DNA from: Planctomycetota bacterium
GTDB lineage: Bacteria > Planctomycetota > B15-G4
Length of the DNA stretch: 64,000 nt
Direction: 5' to 3'
Assembly: GCA_029259715.1 (NCBI GenBank)
Contig: JAJDEP010000005.1
Location: forward strand, 248,001 to 312,000
Shown here piece after piece: positions 8,504 through 17,234 of the stretch; position 1 is the stretch's first letter; each line of letters begins with the position of its first letter. The translations under genes and the position numbers were made by a program. Under the pieces are notes generated by a model that did no database searches, had not been told where the DNA came from, and worked only from the letters and a program-made list of their open reading frames with translations.

Positions 8504-10623
8504 AGGCCGACCCGCCCGACCCCCGGGCCCGGTCGGAGAGCCCGCGCACCTGGCTGGGACTACTGGGCGTGGTGGTGATCGCGGTGGTGGTGCGCCTCGT
8601 GGCCCAGGGCGAGATGGCCACGGCACCCGCCACCTTCGCCCCGATCATCGACTCCGAGGCCTACCTGCTGCAGGGACTGCGCGTCGCGGCGGGACACGAC
8701 GTGGTCGAAGGCGTGTACTTCCAGGCGCCGCTGTACCCCCTGCTGCTCGGGTCGGTCCTGGGGCTCGGCGGCATCGAGGCGCCGGGCGCGGACGAGGCGT
8801 CTTCGGTGGGCGCACTCGATCCGGCCGTCGTCGAGCGCAGCCTGGCCCTCGGTCGGATGCTCAATCTGCTGCTGGGCGTGCTGGCGGCCGCACTGGTGTG
8901 GCGGGTGGGGCAGACGCTCTTCTCGCCGCGGGTGGGTGTCATGGCAGGCGTGCTGGCCGCGCTCTACGGCCCCTTCGTGTTCTACGAGGGACACCTGCTG
9001 AAGGTCTCGCTGTCGCTGGTGTTCCTGCCCTGGGCTGTGCTGGCCGTGGGGCGCGCGGCGCAGCGGGCGTCGGCCTTGTCCTTCGTGTGGTGCGGCGTGG
9101 CCCTCGCCCTGGGCGGGCTGGTGCAAGGGCACCTGCAACCGTTGGCCGGAGTCGCCGCGGCGCTGGTGCTGCTGCGCCCGCCGCGGGCGCTGGATCGGGC
9201 CTTCGGGTTGCGGGCGGCGGTGGCCATCATCGCCGGCGCCCTGCTGGTGGCGGCGCCGGTGATCACGCGCAACTCCCTCGTGCAGGGCGAGCTGGTGCTC
9301 TCGACGGCGCAGGGCGGCGCGGCCCTCTACCTGTGCAACAACCCGGGCAATCCGCGCGGCGTAGCCGAGCACAGCACGCGCATCCGTCAGGTCCCGCGGC
9401 ACGAACGGGACGACTTCCACGCCGAGACCGAACGCCTCACCGGTCGCGTCATGACCGCCGGCGAGATCTCCTCGTACTGGGCCGATCAGGCGTTGAGTTG
9501 GATCCGCGCGGAGCCCGGGGCGTGGCTCGCCACCGAGGGCCGCAAGTTCCTGGCGCTCGTGTCGCGCCATGAGTCGGCCGACAACACCGGCTACTTCCTC
9601 GGCGAGCAGGTCTCGAGGGTGCTGCGCTGGACGCCGGCGCGCTTCGGTTCGGTCCTGCCGCTGGCGTGGGGCGGGATCCTGATCGTGCTGCTCTCCCTGT
9701 GGCGACCGAGCGCCAGCCGGGTCGTGGGGGGCGCCTGTCGCGGCCGGGCCGCCGGGCGCTTCGCCCTGGCCGCGGGCCTGATCGCCTACGCCGGGGTGAC
9801 GTTGGTGTTCTGCATCACGGCGCGCTACCGCATGCCCATGGTGCCGCTCCTGCTGGTCTACGCCGGCGTGCCCCTGGCGGCGTTGTCCGACTTCATCGGG
9901 CGGCGTCGTGGGTGGGCGGTGGTGGTTGCGGTGTTCGCCGGGTGGCTGCTGACCCTGGCCGCCGAGACGTCCGCGGGGCCCTTCGATGCCGAGGAATTGC
10001 AGCGCCAGCAGGCCGTGCGCTACCGCAACCGGGGCCTGGTGTCGTTCGGGCGCGGCGATCTGCCGGCGGCGCGCAACGATCTCGAGGCGGCGCTGGCGGC
10101 CCATGCGGGCGGCATCCGCATCCAGGTCGACCTGGCGCGCCTGGCGTTGGCGGAGGGCTCCACCGGCGGTGATCCGTCCGGCGGGCGCGAGAGCGCCCTG
10201 TCCCACCTGCAACGGGCGGTGGCCATGGACAGCGACGATGGCGCGACCTGGGCCGACATCGGCTTGCTGGCCTACGAGTTGGACTACGGCCTCGCGGCGT
10301 ACGCGCTCGATCGGGCCGCGGAGGCCCGGGCCGGGGGCCGGGAGGTGTTGCAATACCTGGTGTTGAGCTTGCTGGCTTTGCCCGATGACGACGGACGGCT
10401 CGAGCAGGCGGTCGCCCGGGCACGGCAGTTGACCGAAGCGGCGCCGGACGACGACGACGGTCACGGCTTGCTGGCCCTGGCGCACTTGCGTCGGGGGCGG
10501 GAGTCGGAGGCCCGCGCCGCCCTGGCGGACTACGACCGCACAGCCGCGGCGCGGGAAGCTCGTGGGCAGCCGCGACGCTTGCCCGACCAGCCGGCGTTGC
10601 GGAACCTGCGGGATCAGCCATGA
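8500..10623 (+). CDS. Polytopic GT39-like membrane glycosyltransferase fused to TPR domain
   Basis: Membrane protein of about 707 residues. GTG at 8500 overlaps the upstream TGA. About ten to eleven hydrophobic segments fill residues 10-490 (for example LGLLGVVVIAVVVRLV and LPLAWGGILIVLLSLW). An acidic FAPIIDSEAYLLQG loop after the first helix and ARYRMPMVPLLL in a late helix are typical of GT-C (ArnT/PMT, GT39) enzymes that use polyprenyl-phosphate sugars. The last 200 residues are soluble and alpha-helical with TPR-like repeats (YRNRGLVSFGRGDLPAARNDLEAAL; ALSHLQRAVAMDSDDGATW). It probably acts on the periplasmic face, with TPRs recruiting the partner lipoproteins encoded next. Acceptor and donor are unknown. 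Confidence 0.8.
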   Translation: MKADPPDPRARSESPRTWLGLLGVVVIAVVVRLVAQGEMATAPATFAPIIDSEAYLLQGLRVAAGHDVVEGVYFQAPLYPLLLGSVLGLGGIEAPGADEASSVGALDPAVVERSLALGRMLNLLLGVLAAALVWRVGQTLFSPRVGVMAGVLAALYGPFVFYEGHLLKVSLSLVFLPWAVLAVGRAAQRASALSFVWCGVALALGGLVQGHLQPLAGVAAALVLLRPPRALDRAFGLRAAVAIIAGALLVAAPVITRNSLVQGELVLSTAQGGAALYLCNNPGNPRGVAEHSTRIRQVPRHERDDFHAETERLTGRVMTAGEISSYWADQALSWIRAEPGAWLATEGRKFLALVSRHESADNTGYFLGEQVSRVLRWTPARFGSVLPLAWGGILIVLLSLWRPSASRVVGGACRGRAAGRFALAAGLIAYAGVTLVFCITARYRMPMVPLLLVYAGVPLAALSDFIGRRRGWAVVVAVFAGWLLTLAAETSAGPFDAEELQRQQAVRYRNRGLVSFGRGDLPAARNDLEAALAAHAGGIRIQVDLARLALAEGSTGGDPSGGRESALSHLQRAVAMDSDDGATWADIGLLAYELDYGLAAYALDRAAEARAGGREVLQYLVLSLLALPDDDGRLEQAVARARQLTEAAPDDDDGHGLLALAHLRRGRESEARAALADYDRTAAAREARGQPRRLPDQPALRNLRDQP

Positions 10624-12362
10624 CGACCCGCGCCCGCCGCCGCCTTTGCATGCCGACCCACCTGTCGGCGCTGATCATGCTCGCCGTCGTGGCCTGCGAC
10701 GGGTCGGGGCCCGGCGCTGGAGGGGCAGTGGGCGGAGGGTCCGGCTCGGGGCCGACGTCGGGCGGTGCCACCGCCGAAGCGGACACCGCGGAGGACGCCG
10801 CCTGGTTCGAGGCCGTCGACCTCGGCCTGGCCGCCATGCGGGCGGGGCGCCCCGAAGTCCCCACGATCCTCGAGGTCAACGGGGGCGGCGTCGCGCTCTT
10901 CGATGCCGACGGCGACGGCGATCTCGACCTGCTGCTCGTGATCCCCGGCGACTACCCGGGCACGGGAACCGGCGCGGGCACGGCGGCTGGTGCCAACCGG
11001 CTCTACCGCAACGACGGCGGCCGCTTCACCGACGTGACGGGGGGCAGCGGCGTGGACGTGTCCGGCTTCTGCAACGGCGTCGCGGTGGGCGACCACGATG
11101 GCGACGGCGACCGGGACGTCTACATCACGCGCCTCGGTCCCAACGCGCTGCTGCGCAATGACGGCGGTCTGCGCTTCACCGCGGTGCCCGAGGCGGGCGG
11201 CGCGGCGGGCACGTCGTGGAGCACCTCGGCGGTGTTCGTCGATCTCGACGTCGACGGTGACCTCGACCTGTTCGTGACCAACTACCTGGCCTTCGATCCG
11301 GCGCAGCCGCCGCTGCATGGCGTCGGCGGCCAGCCGTGCCTGTGGAAGGAGCATGCCGTCATGTGCGGTCCACAGGGCTTGGCGCCGCAGGGCGATCGCT
11401 ACTACCGCAACGACGGCGGCCGCTTCGTGGACGCCACGCAGGACGCGGGGTTCACGGCGGAGCCGGGCTTCGGCCTGGGCGTCATCGACGGCGACTTCGA
11501 CGACGACGGGCGGCCGGACCTGTACGTCTCCAACGACTCGACGCCGAACCACTTGTGGAGCAACGCCGGCGACGGGCGCGTGCGCGAGCGCGCCATGCTG
11601 AGCGGGACGGCCCTGTCGGCCCAGGGGCGCGAGCAGGCGGGCATGGGTATCGCCGCCGGCGACCTCGATGCCGACGGCGCCGAGGACCTGATGGTGACCA
11701 ACTTCTCGGAGGACGCGAACTCGGTCTACCGCAACGAAGGTGGGGGCTTCTTCCGGGACGTGGCGGATGCCGTGGGCATCGGCGGGCCGTCGAAGCCGCT
11801 GCTGGGCTGGGGCGTGGCCTTCGCCGACTTCGATCTCGACGGCGACCTCGATGTCTTCGCGGCCAACGGGCACGTCTATCCCCAGGCGGATGCGCCGGGC
11901 ACCGACACGAGCTTCGCCCAACCGGACGTCCTGTGGGCCAACGACGGGACGGGGCGCTTCCGGCGCCGGTCCTGGGCGGGCGATGCGCCGGCGGTGAGCC
12001 GCGCGGTGGCCCTGGGCGACCTCGATGACGACGGCGCCCTCGACCTGGTGGTGACGCGCCTGACGGGGCCGCCCCAGGTCTGGCGGGGGACGGCGGACGG
12101 CGCCCGCACGCTGCGTGTGGTGGTCGACGGCGGGCCCGGCAATCCCGACGGGTTGGGAACGGTACTGACTTGGACGGACGCGAAGGGCGAGCGTCGGGCG
12201 CGCGTCCGCAACAGCGGCGGCTTTCAGGCTGTCAACGATCCGCGCGTGGTGTTCGCCTGGCGGGGGCCCGGGCGGCTGAGCTGTCGCCTGCCCGACGGCC
12301 GCGTGACCGAACAGGACATCGCGTCACGCGGCACCCTCGTCATCGACGGGAGGGCTCCGTGA
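10620..12362 (+). CDS. FG-GAP/VCBS lipoprotein with UnbV/ASPIC-like C-terminus
   Basis: Lipoprotein of 580 residues. The ATGA overlap with the GT39 gene fixes ATG at 10620; M11 is an alternative start. A signal peptide ends in the lipobox VVAC (C26), followed by a Gly/Ser linker. Repeats such as DADGDGDLDLLLV, DHDGDGDRDVYI, DLDVDGDLDLFVTNYLAFD, DFDDDGRPDLYVSND, DLDADGAEDLMVTN and DFDLDGDLDVFAANG form a beta propeller of the CRTAC1 type. The last 90 residues (GNPDGLGTVLTW...RNSGGFQAVNDP) match the ASPIC/UnbV pattern. Families of this sort bind calcium and are surface-exposed. Its place in the operon suggests a periplasmic or outer-membrane partner of the glycan/lipid pathway. Confidence 0.85.
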   Translation: MTTRARRRLCMPTHLSALIMLAVVACDGSGPGAGGAVGGGSGSGPTSGGATAEADTAEDAAWFEAVDLGLAAMRAGRPEVPTILEVNGGGVALFDADGDGDLDLLLVIPGDYPGTGTGAGTAAGANRLYRNDGGRFTDVTGGSGVDVSGFCNGVAVGDHDGDGDRDVYITRLGPNALLRNDGGLRFTAVPEAGGAAGTSWSTSAVFVDLDVDGDLDLFVTNYLAFDPAQPPLHGVGGQPCLWKEHAVMCGPQGLAPQGDRYYRNDGGRFVDATQDAGFTAEPGFGLGVIDGDFDDDGRPDLYVSNDSTPNHLWSNAGDGRVRERAMLSGTALSAQGREQAGMGIAAGDLDADGAEDLMVTNFSEDANSVYRNEGGGFFRDVADAVGIGGPSKPLLGWGVAFADFDLDGDLDVFAANGHVYPQADAPGTDTSFAQPDVLWANDGTGRFRRRSWAGDAPAVSRAVALGDLDDDGALDLVVTRLTGPPQVWRGTADGARTLRVVVDGGPGNPDGLGTVLTWTDAKGERRARVRNSGGFQAVNDPRVVFAWRGPGRLSCRLPDGRVTEQDIASRGTLVIDGRAP

Positions 12363-13444
12363 TCCGGCACGCGTGGTCAGCCAGGGGCGTTGTGCTGGCG
12401 CTCGCGCTCGGGCCGGTCGGGTTGCTCACGGGTTGTGCGCCCGCGGACGAAGTGGGAGCGGAGACGCGCGCCGGCGCGGCGGACGACCCGTCCGACTGCA
12501 CGAACTTGCTCGGCGCACGGCAGGCGCTGCACGTCGCCACCTCGGGGGGCGACTGGCAACGGGGATTCACGGCCGGCGAGCAGGCTCAGTACGACCGGGC
12601 CAAGGAGGCCATGTCGCAGCGCCGCTACGAAGCCGTGCGGCCACTGCTCGGTGAGCTGCTGGCGTGGGATCCGCCCCACGTGCTGGTGCAATTCACCGCG
12701 GGCTACGCGGCCTACGAGCTGGGGGAGAACGGCGAGGCCGTCGCGCGCTTCGACGATGCGTTCGCGCGCGCGCCGGAGCTGCGCGCCTTCTCGTCCGGGC
12801 TGGGCTTCACGCTGTGGAAGATGGGGCGTTTCGACGAGGCGCGGTGCGCTTTCGAGGCGGCGTTGGAGGCCGACCCCCAGGCCTACAAGGCCCGCTACGG
12901 TCTGGGTCGCGTCGAGCTCTCGGTGGGTCGGCTGGCCGAGGCGCGGGCGCATCTCGAAGCCGCGCTGGTGCTCGAGCCGTCCTACCGACGCGCGCGCCTG
13001 AATCTCGCGCGGGTGGCCGAGGAGCAGGACGCGTTGGACGAGGCCCTCGTGCTGGTGGAAGGGGTGGTGAGCGAATGGCCCTCCCACGAGGAGGCGCTGT
13101 ACCTGCTGGCGCGGGTGCTCGGTCGCTTGGGTCGCAGCGACGACGCGGAGCGCGTGCTGGCGCGGCGCGAGGAGGCCTATGCCGCGCGTGAAGCCATCGG
13201 TGGGCGCCTGACCGAGATGCGCAGCGGACGCGATCGGCCCGACCTGCACGCCGAGATCGCGGCCATCTACATCCGGCTCGGAGACCTGCGCGAGGCGCGC
13301 CTGAGCCTCCAGGAAGGGCTCGCCCGATTCCCCGATGATCCGGTGCTGCGGGCCCTCAGGGTGGATCTGCCCGGGATGCTGGACACGGCCCGGCAGCCCT
13401 TGCCGTACCGTGTGGGACCGGCGAATCCCGTTGAACCGCGCTAG
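12359..13444 (+). CDS. TPR-repeat lipoprotein
   Basis: Lipoprotein of about 361 residues, last gene of the operon. GTG at 12359 overlaps the previous stop TGA and opens a signal peptide with lipobox LTGC at C26. The mature part is almost wholly helical and made of TPR units: YDRAKEAMSQRRYEAVRPLL, FTAGYAAYELGENGEAVARF, ARCAFEAALEADPQAYKARY, EARAHLEAALVLEPSYRRAR, then units to about residue 345. TPR lipoproteins usually scaffold outer-membrane or periplasmic complexes. Together with the preceding UnbV-type lipoprotein it probably forms the extracytoplasmic part of this pathway. The specific role is unknown. Confidence 0.8.
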   Translation: MIRHAWSARGVVLALALGPVGLLTGCAPADEVGAETRAGAADDPSDCTNLLGARQALHVATSGGDWQRGFTAGEQAQYDRAKEAMSQRRYEAVRPLLGELLAWDPPHVLVQFTAGYAAYELGENGEAVARFDDAFARAPELRAFSSGLGFTLWKMGRFDEARCAFEAALEADPQAYKARYGLGRVELSVGRLAEARAHLEAALVLEPSYRRARLNLARVAEEQDALDEALVLVEGVVSEWPSHEEALYLLARVLGRLGRSDDAERVLARREEAYAAREAIGGRLTEMRSGRDRPDLHAEIAAIYIRLGDLREARLSLQEGLARFPDDPVLRALRVDLPGMLDTARQPLPYRVGPANPVEPR

Positions 13445-13518
13445 AGCGTTGCCCTAAGGTCCGCCAGCCCGGAACAGCCACCCGCCGCACCGACCCGAAC
13501 GGTCCCCGGAGTTCGAAC

Positions 13519-14607
13519 ATGACGACGCACAACGTGACCCTCATCCGCGGCGACGGCATCGGCCCCGAATTGGCCGCCGTCACCAAGGACGTGCTGGAGG
13601 CCACGGGCGTGTCCTTCGAGTGGGAGGTGATGGAAGCGGGCATTGAGGTGTTCGAGGCCGAGGGCGACCCGCTGCCGCCGGCGGTGCTCGAGTCCTTGCG
13701 CCGCACCAAGGTGGGCATCAAGGCGCCCATCACCACGCCCGTGGGCAAGGGCTTCCGCTCGGTCAACGTGCGCCTGCGCAAGGAGCTCGACCTCTACGCC
13801 TGCGTGCGGCCGTGCCGCACCTTCGCCGGGATCGACAGTTATCACTCGACGATGAACGTGGTGATCATCCGTGAGAACACCGAGGACCTCTACGCGGGCA
13901 TCGAGTTCGAGCACGACCAGGAGGACACCCGGGCGCTGACGGAGCTGCTGGGCGAGTTCCGGCCGAAGCAGCGCCTCGGCCCCGGCACGGGCATCTCGAT
14001 CAAGCCCATCAGCATCGCGGGCAGCCGCCGGGTGGTGCAGTACGCCTTCGATTTCGCGCGCAAGCACGACCGCAAGAAGGTCACGGCGGTGCACAAGGCC
14101 AACATCATGAAGTTCAGCGACGGGCTGTTCCTCGAGGTGGCGCAGCAGGTGGCGTCGGAGAATGCGGACATCGAGTTCGAGGACCGCATCGTCGACAACA
14201 TGTGCATGCAGATCGTGCAGAAGCCCAACGACTACGACGTGCTGGTCCTGCCGAACCTCTACGGCGACATCATGTCCGACCTGTGCGCCGGCCTGGTGGG
14301 CGGGCTGGGCGTGGCGCCGGGCGGGAACATCGGCACGGACCACGCGGTGTTCGAGGCTGTGCATGGCAGCGCTCCCAAGTACGCGGGCAAGAACGTGGCC
14401 AACCCCACAGCCATGATCCTCTCGGGCGTGCTGATGCTGAAGCACCTCGGTGAGATGGACGCGGCCACGCGGCTGCGGGACGCCGTGGCCCACGTGTTGG
14501 AGCAGGGCGAGCACGTGACCTACGACCTGCGGCCGGGACGCTCCCACGACGGCGCGTCGAGCACCACCGACATGGCCGCCGCCATCATCGACGCGCTCAA
14601 CCGTTGA
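13519..14607 (+). CDS. NAD-type isocitrate dehydrogenase (isocitrate/isopropylmalate dehydrogenase family)
   Basis: Decarboxylating beta-hydroxyacid dehydrogenase of 362 residues, most likely converting isocitrate to 2-oxoglutarate in the TCA cycle. ATG at 13519 has GGAG eight bases upstream. Visible are [10 protein letters not shown] at the N-terminus, [26 protein letters not shown] with substrate arginines, [17 protein letters not shown] (an IDH rather than LeuB signature), [12 protein letters not shown] with the catalytic lysine, [13 protein letters not shown] with the metal aspartates, and the cofactor loop [17 protein letters not shown]. The length fits the NAD-dependent bacterial or IDH3-like class. 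The final four bases overlap pyk. Isopropylmalate dehydrogenase is less likely. Confidence 0.88.
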   Translation: MTTHNVTLIRGDGIGPELAAVTKDVLEATGVSFEWEVMEAGIEVFEAEGDPLPPAVLESLRRTKVGIKAPITTPVGKGFRSVNVRLRKELDLYACVRPCRTFAGIDSYHSTMNVVIIRENTEDLYAGIEFEHDQEDTRALTELLGEFRPKQRLGPGTGISIKPISIAGSRRVVQYAFDFARKHDRKKVTAVHKANIMKFSDGLFLEVAQQVASENADIEFEDRIVDNMCMQIVQKPNDYDVLVLPNLYGDIMSDLCAGLVGGLGVAPGGNIGTDHAVFEAVHGSAPKYAGKNVANPTAMILSGVLMLKHLGEMDAATRLRDAVAHVLEQGEHVTYDLRPGRSHDGASSTTDMAAAIIDALNR

Positions 14608-16076
14608 AGCCTCTGCTGGTCCGGCGCGGCCACTGCCGCTCGCGCATCATCGCGACCCTGGGCCCGGCGACCGGTTCGCCGGCTGTCCTCGAGGATCTCG
14701 TCCGCGCCGGCGTCGACGTGGTGCGGCTCAACTTCTCGCACGGGTCCCACGCGGATCACCAGCGGCTGACCCAGAACGTGCGGCGCGTGGAGAAGCGGCT
14801 CGGGGGTTGCGTCGCGGTGCTGCAGGACCTGGCCGGCCCCAAGCTGCGGGTGGCGCGCCTGGCCACGCCCGAGTTGTCCCTCACCCAGGGCCAGCGTGTG
14901 GCGGTGGTAGAGGGCAAGGGCGCCGCGCCCGCCGACACCATCGTCGTGGAGGCGGCGGGGGCGGTGGCCGGCCTGAGCAAGGGCAGCTCGATCCGCATCG
15001 CCGACGGCGCCATCGAACTGCGCGTGCGGCGTCCGCGCCCGGGCGGCGTCGACTGCGTCGTGGTCAACGGCGGCATCGTGCGACCGCGCCAGGGCCTGAA
15101 CCTGCCGGGGACAGCGCTCGGCGTGCAGGCCTTCACCCGACGCGATCAACGCGACCTGGCCTTCGGGCTCGAGCTCGGCGTCGACGCCGTGGCCCTGTCC
15201 TTCGTGCGGGACGCCGACGACGTGCGTCGCGTGTGGCGCTTCTGCGAGCGGCGCGATCGCCACCCCTTCATCGTGGCGAAGATCGAGCGGGCCGACGCCC
15301 TGGAGAACCTCGACGACATCCTCGACGTCTGCAGCGGCGTGATGGTGGCCCGGGGCGACCTGGGCGTGGAGATCGGAGAGGAAAACGTGCCGGCGGCTCA
15401 GCGCACCATCGTCGAGAAGGCACGGGCGCGTCACCGTCCGGTGTTCACGGCGACGCAGATGCTCGAGAGCATGATCACCTCGCCCACGGCGACCCGGGCC
15501 GAGGTCTCGGACGTGGCCAACGCCGTGCGCGAGGGCGCCGACGGATTGATGCTGTCGGGCGAGACGGCCGTGGGCGCGCATCCCGTGGCGGCGGTCGAGA
15601 CCCTGGTGCGCGTGGCGCGCGCGGCCGACGCCCAGTCGTCGACCCAGGGCATCGTCGAGCTCTCATCGCTGCTCGCGGCGGGCGACCCCACCGAAGCCGT
15701 GGCTCGGGCGGCCCGTCTGCTGGCGCGCGCTCTCGATGCCGACGCCATCGTGGCCTTCACCAATTCGGGCCGGACGGTGCGTCTGGTCTCGGCCATGCGG
15801 CCGCGACGCCCGATCTTCGGTGTGACCTTCCGTGAGGACACCTGGCGCCGCATGCGCATGATGTGGGGGGTCGCGCCGCTGCTGATCCGTCAGGTGAGCA
15901 CGGCTTCGGCGATGATCGCGGCCGCCGAACGCCAGCTGGTGAGCGCCAAGGTCGTCCGCAAGGGCGCCGACCTGGTGGTGGTCTGCGGCGAGAGCGTCGT
16001 GACCGGCGGCACGAACACGGTGAAGATCCACCGCTGCGGTCAGTCGGCCACCAAGTCACGCGGCGGGCGGAAGTAG
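14604..16076 (+). CDS. pyk: Pyruvate kinase
   Basis: Last glycolytic step, phosphoenolpyruvate to pyruvate with ATP formation. The 490-residue protein starts at a TTG overlapping the isocitrate dehydrogenase stop. Signatures are IIATLGPATGSPAVLEDLV, VVRLNFSHGSHADH, KIERADALENLDDILD, GVMVARGDLGVEIG and ATQMLESMI. A, B and C domains are all present, and the C-terminal allosteric region (residues 350-480) is intact. Coupling with isocitrate dehydrogenase ties glycolytic output to the TCA cycle. The last 37 bases overlap the 3' end of the convergent dCTP deaminase gene. Confidence 0.95.
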   Translation: MKPLLVRRGHCRSRIIATLGPATGSPAVLEDLVRAGVDVVRLNFSHGSHADHQRLTQNVRRVEKRLGGCVAVLQDLAGPKLRVARLATPELSLTQGQRVAVVEGKGAAPADTIVVEAAGAVAGLSKGSSIRIADGAIELRVRRPRPGGVDCVVVNGGIVRPRQGLNLPGTALGVQAFTRRDQRDLAFGLELGVDAVALSFVRDADDVRRVWRFCERRDRHPFIVAKIERADALENLDDILDVCSGVMVARGDLGVEIGEENVPAAQRTIVEKARARHRPVFTATQMLESMITSPTATRAEVSDVANAVREGADGLMLSGETAVGAHPVAAVETLVRVARAADAQSSTQGIVELSSLLAAGDPTEAVARAARLLARALDADAIVAFTNSGRTVRLVSAMRPRRPIFGVTFREDTWRRMRMMWGVAPLLIRQVSTASAMIAAAERQLVSAKVVRKGADLVVVCGESVVTGGTNTVKIHRCGQSATKSRGGRK

Positions 16077-17164
16077 CGCGCCAATGCCAGCCCCTGGTGC
16101 TGGTAGGCGGAGTCGGCGCCGCCGTAGAGCCGGCGGCACGGCTCCACCGTGCGTGAGAACTGCAGCCGGAAGATGGGTTGCTCGTGCTCGACGCGGAAGG
16201 GCACGTCGTGGGGACGCACCTCGAGCACGGCGCGGGCCCCGCGCACGCCCTGCGCCGACGGATTCCAACCGAAGCCGCTGTCGAAGAACCCGGCGTAGTT
16301 GGTGCGCAGCTCGCCCATGCCCACGTCCCAGGGCAGCATCTCGGCCGACAGGTCCGGCGGGACCCGCAGGCGCTCGGAGGAGGCCAGGATGTAGAAGGCC
16401 TCCGGTTGCAGGATCAGCGTGCCGTCGGATTCGGGGTGGACGGGCGAGAAAAAGTCCTCCGGCGCGTGGTGCCAGGGCCTCGCGAGGTCCAGCACCGGGG
16501 TGCGCTCGAGGGCGCGCCAGCCCACGGGCCGGCCGGCCTGCTCGGGGATCAGCGAGAGGCCGAGCAGCAGCGCCCCGTCGAGGACGGGCGGCGTGGCCGT
16601 GGTGTCGTCGGCGCCGAGCACCAGGGTGTCGCGGACCAGGCGTTCGGCGAGCTCGGCATCGGAGAGCAGCGGGTCGCCGCGCACGAAGCGGGCCTGGTTC
16701 AGCCGCATGCCCGTGGTCACCGCGATGTCGAACGAACGCGGGACGATCTCGAGCCAGAGCGGGCCGTGGTACCCCGCGGGCACATCGTCGAAGCGCCCCT
16801 GTCCGTCGACGACGGTGCGCGTGAACACGTCGATGCGTCCGGTCGACGAGCGGGGATTGGCGCGGGCCGACACATGGGGAGGCAGCGCCAGCGATTCGAG
16901 CAGGCGCACGAGGTAGACGCCGCCGCGGCGCAGCACGGCGCCGCTCGTGAGGTCGATGCGGTCGGTGACGAGTGAGGCCACCGTGGAGGCGACACTGCCG
17001 CGGGTCGGCAAGAAGCCCGAGCGCAGGACCAGGGCCTCGCCGCCCAGGCGCAGATCCAGGGAGGTGGGCTGCACCTGGATGGCGTCTAGGGGCGACTCGG
17101 AGGCGATGGCACCCGCCTCGACGAGGGCTTCGATCTGCTCGTGAGTGAGGATTCCGGCGGACAT
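16040..17164 (-). CDS. dcd: Two-domain 2'-deoxycytidine 5'-triphosphate deaminase
   Basis: Deaminates dCTP to dUTP for thymidylate synthesis. The chosen ATG at 17164 gives 374 residues starting MSAGILTHEQIEAL; an in-frame ATG 18 codons upstream is less likely. The length, about twice that of E. coli Dcd, fits the long form with two dUTPase/Dcd-like domains. Motifs in the N-terminal domain are IQVQPTSLDLRLG, VYLVRLLESLALPPHV, ANPRSSTGRIDVFTRTV and GYHGPLWLEIVPRSF; the second domain carries EMLPWDVGMGELRTNYAGFFD and HDVPFRVEHEQPIFRLQF. It is divergent from sucC with a 70-bp gap. The 3' end overlaps pyk on the other strand. Confidence 0.8.
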   Translation of the reverse strand: MSAGILTHEQIEALVEAGAIASESPLDAIQVQPTSLDLRLGGEALVLRSGFLPTRGSVASTVASLVTDRIDLTSGAVLRRGGVYLVRLLESLALPPHVSARANPRSSTGRIDVFTRTVVDGQGRFDDVPAGYHGPLWLEIVPRSFDIAVTTGMRLNQARFVRGDPLLSDAELAERLVRDTLVLGADDTTATPPVLDGALLLGLSLIPEQAGRPVGWRALERTPVLDLARPWHHAPEDFFSPVHPESDGTLILQPEAFYILASSERLRVPPDLSAEMLPWDVGMGELRTNYAGFFDSGFGWNPSAQGVRGARAVLEVRPHDVPFRVEHEQPIFRLQFSRTVEPCRRLYGGADSAYQHQGLALARYFRPPRDLVAD

Positions 17165-17198
17165 GAGCTCTGGGGACCGTGGGACTGACGTTTCGAGG

Positions 17199-17227
17199 TT
17201 GACCACGTAACAGGCCACAAGTACACC
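17199..17227 (+). promoter_or_regulatory. Candidate sucC promoter
   Basis: TTGACC at 17199-17204 and TACACC at 17222-17227 are separated by 17 bases. The predicted transcription start falls at or within a base or two of the sucC GTG at 17235, and no Shine-Dalgarno is present, so the message may be leaderless. Confidence 0.4.
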
Positions 17228-17234
17228 GTCACGC

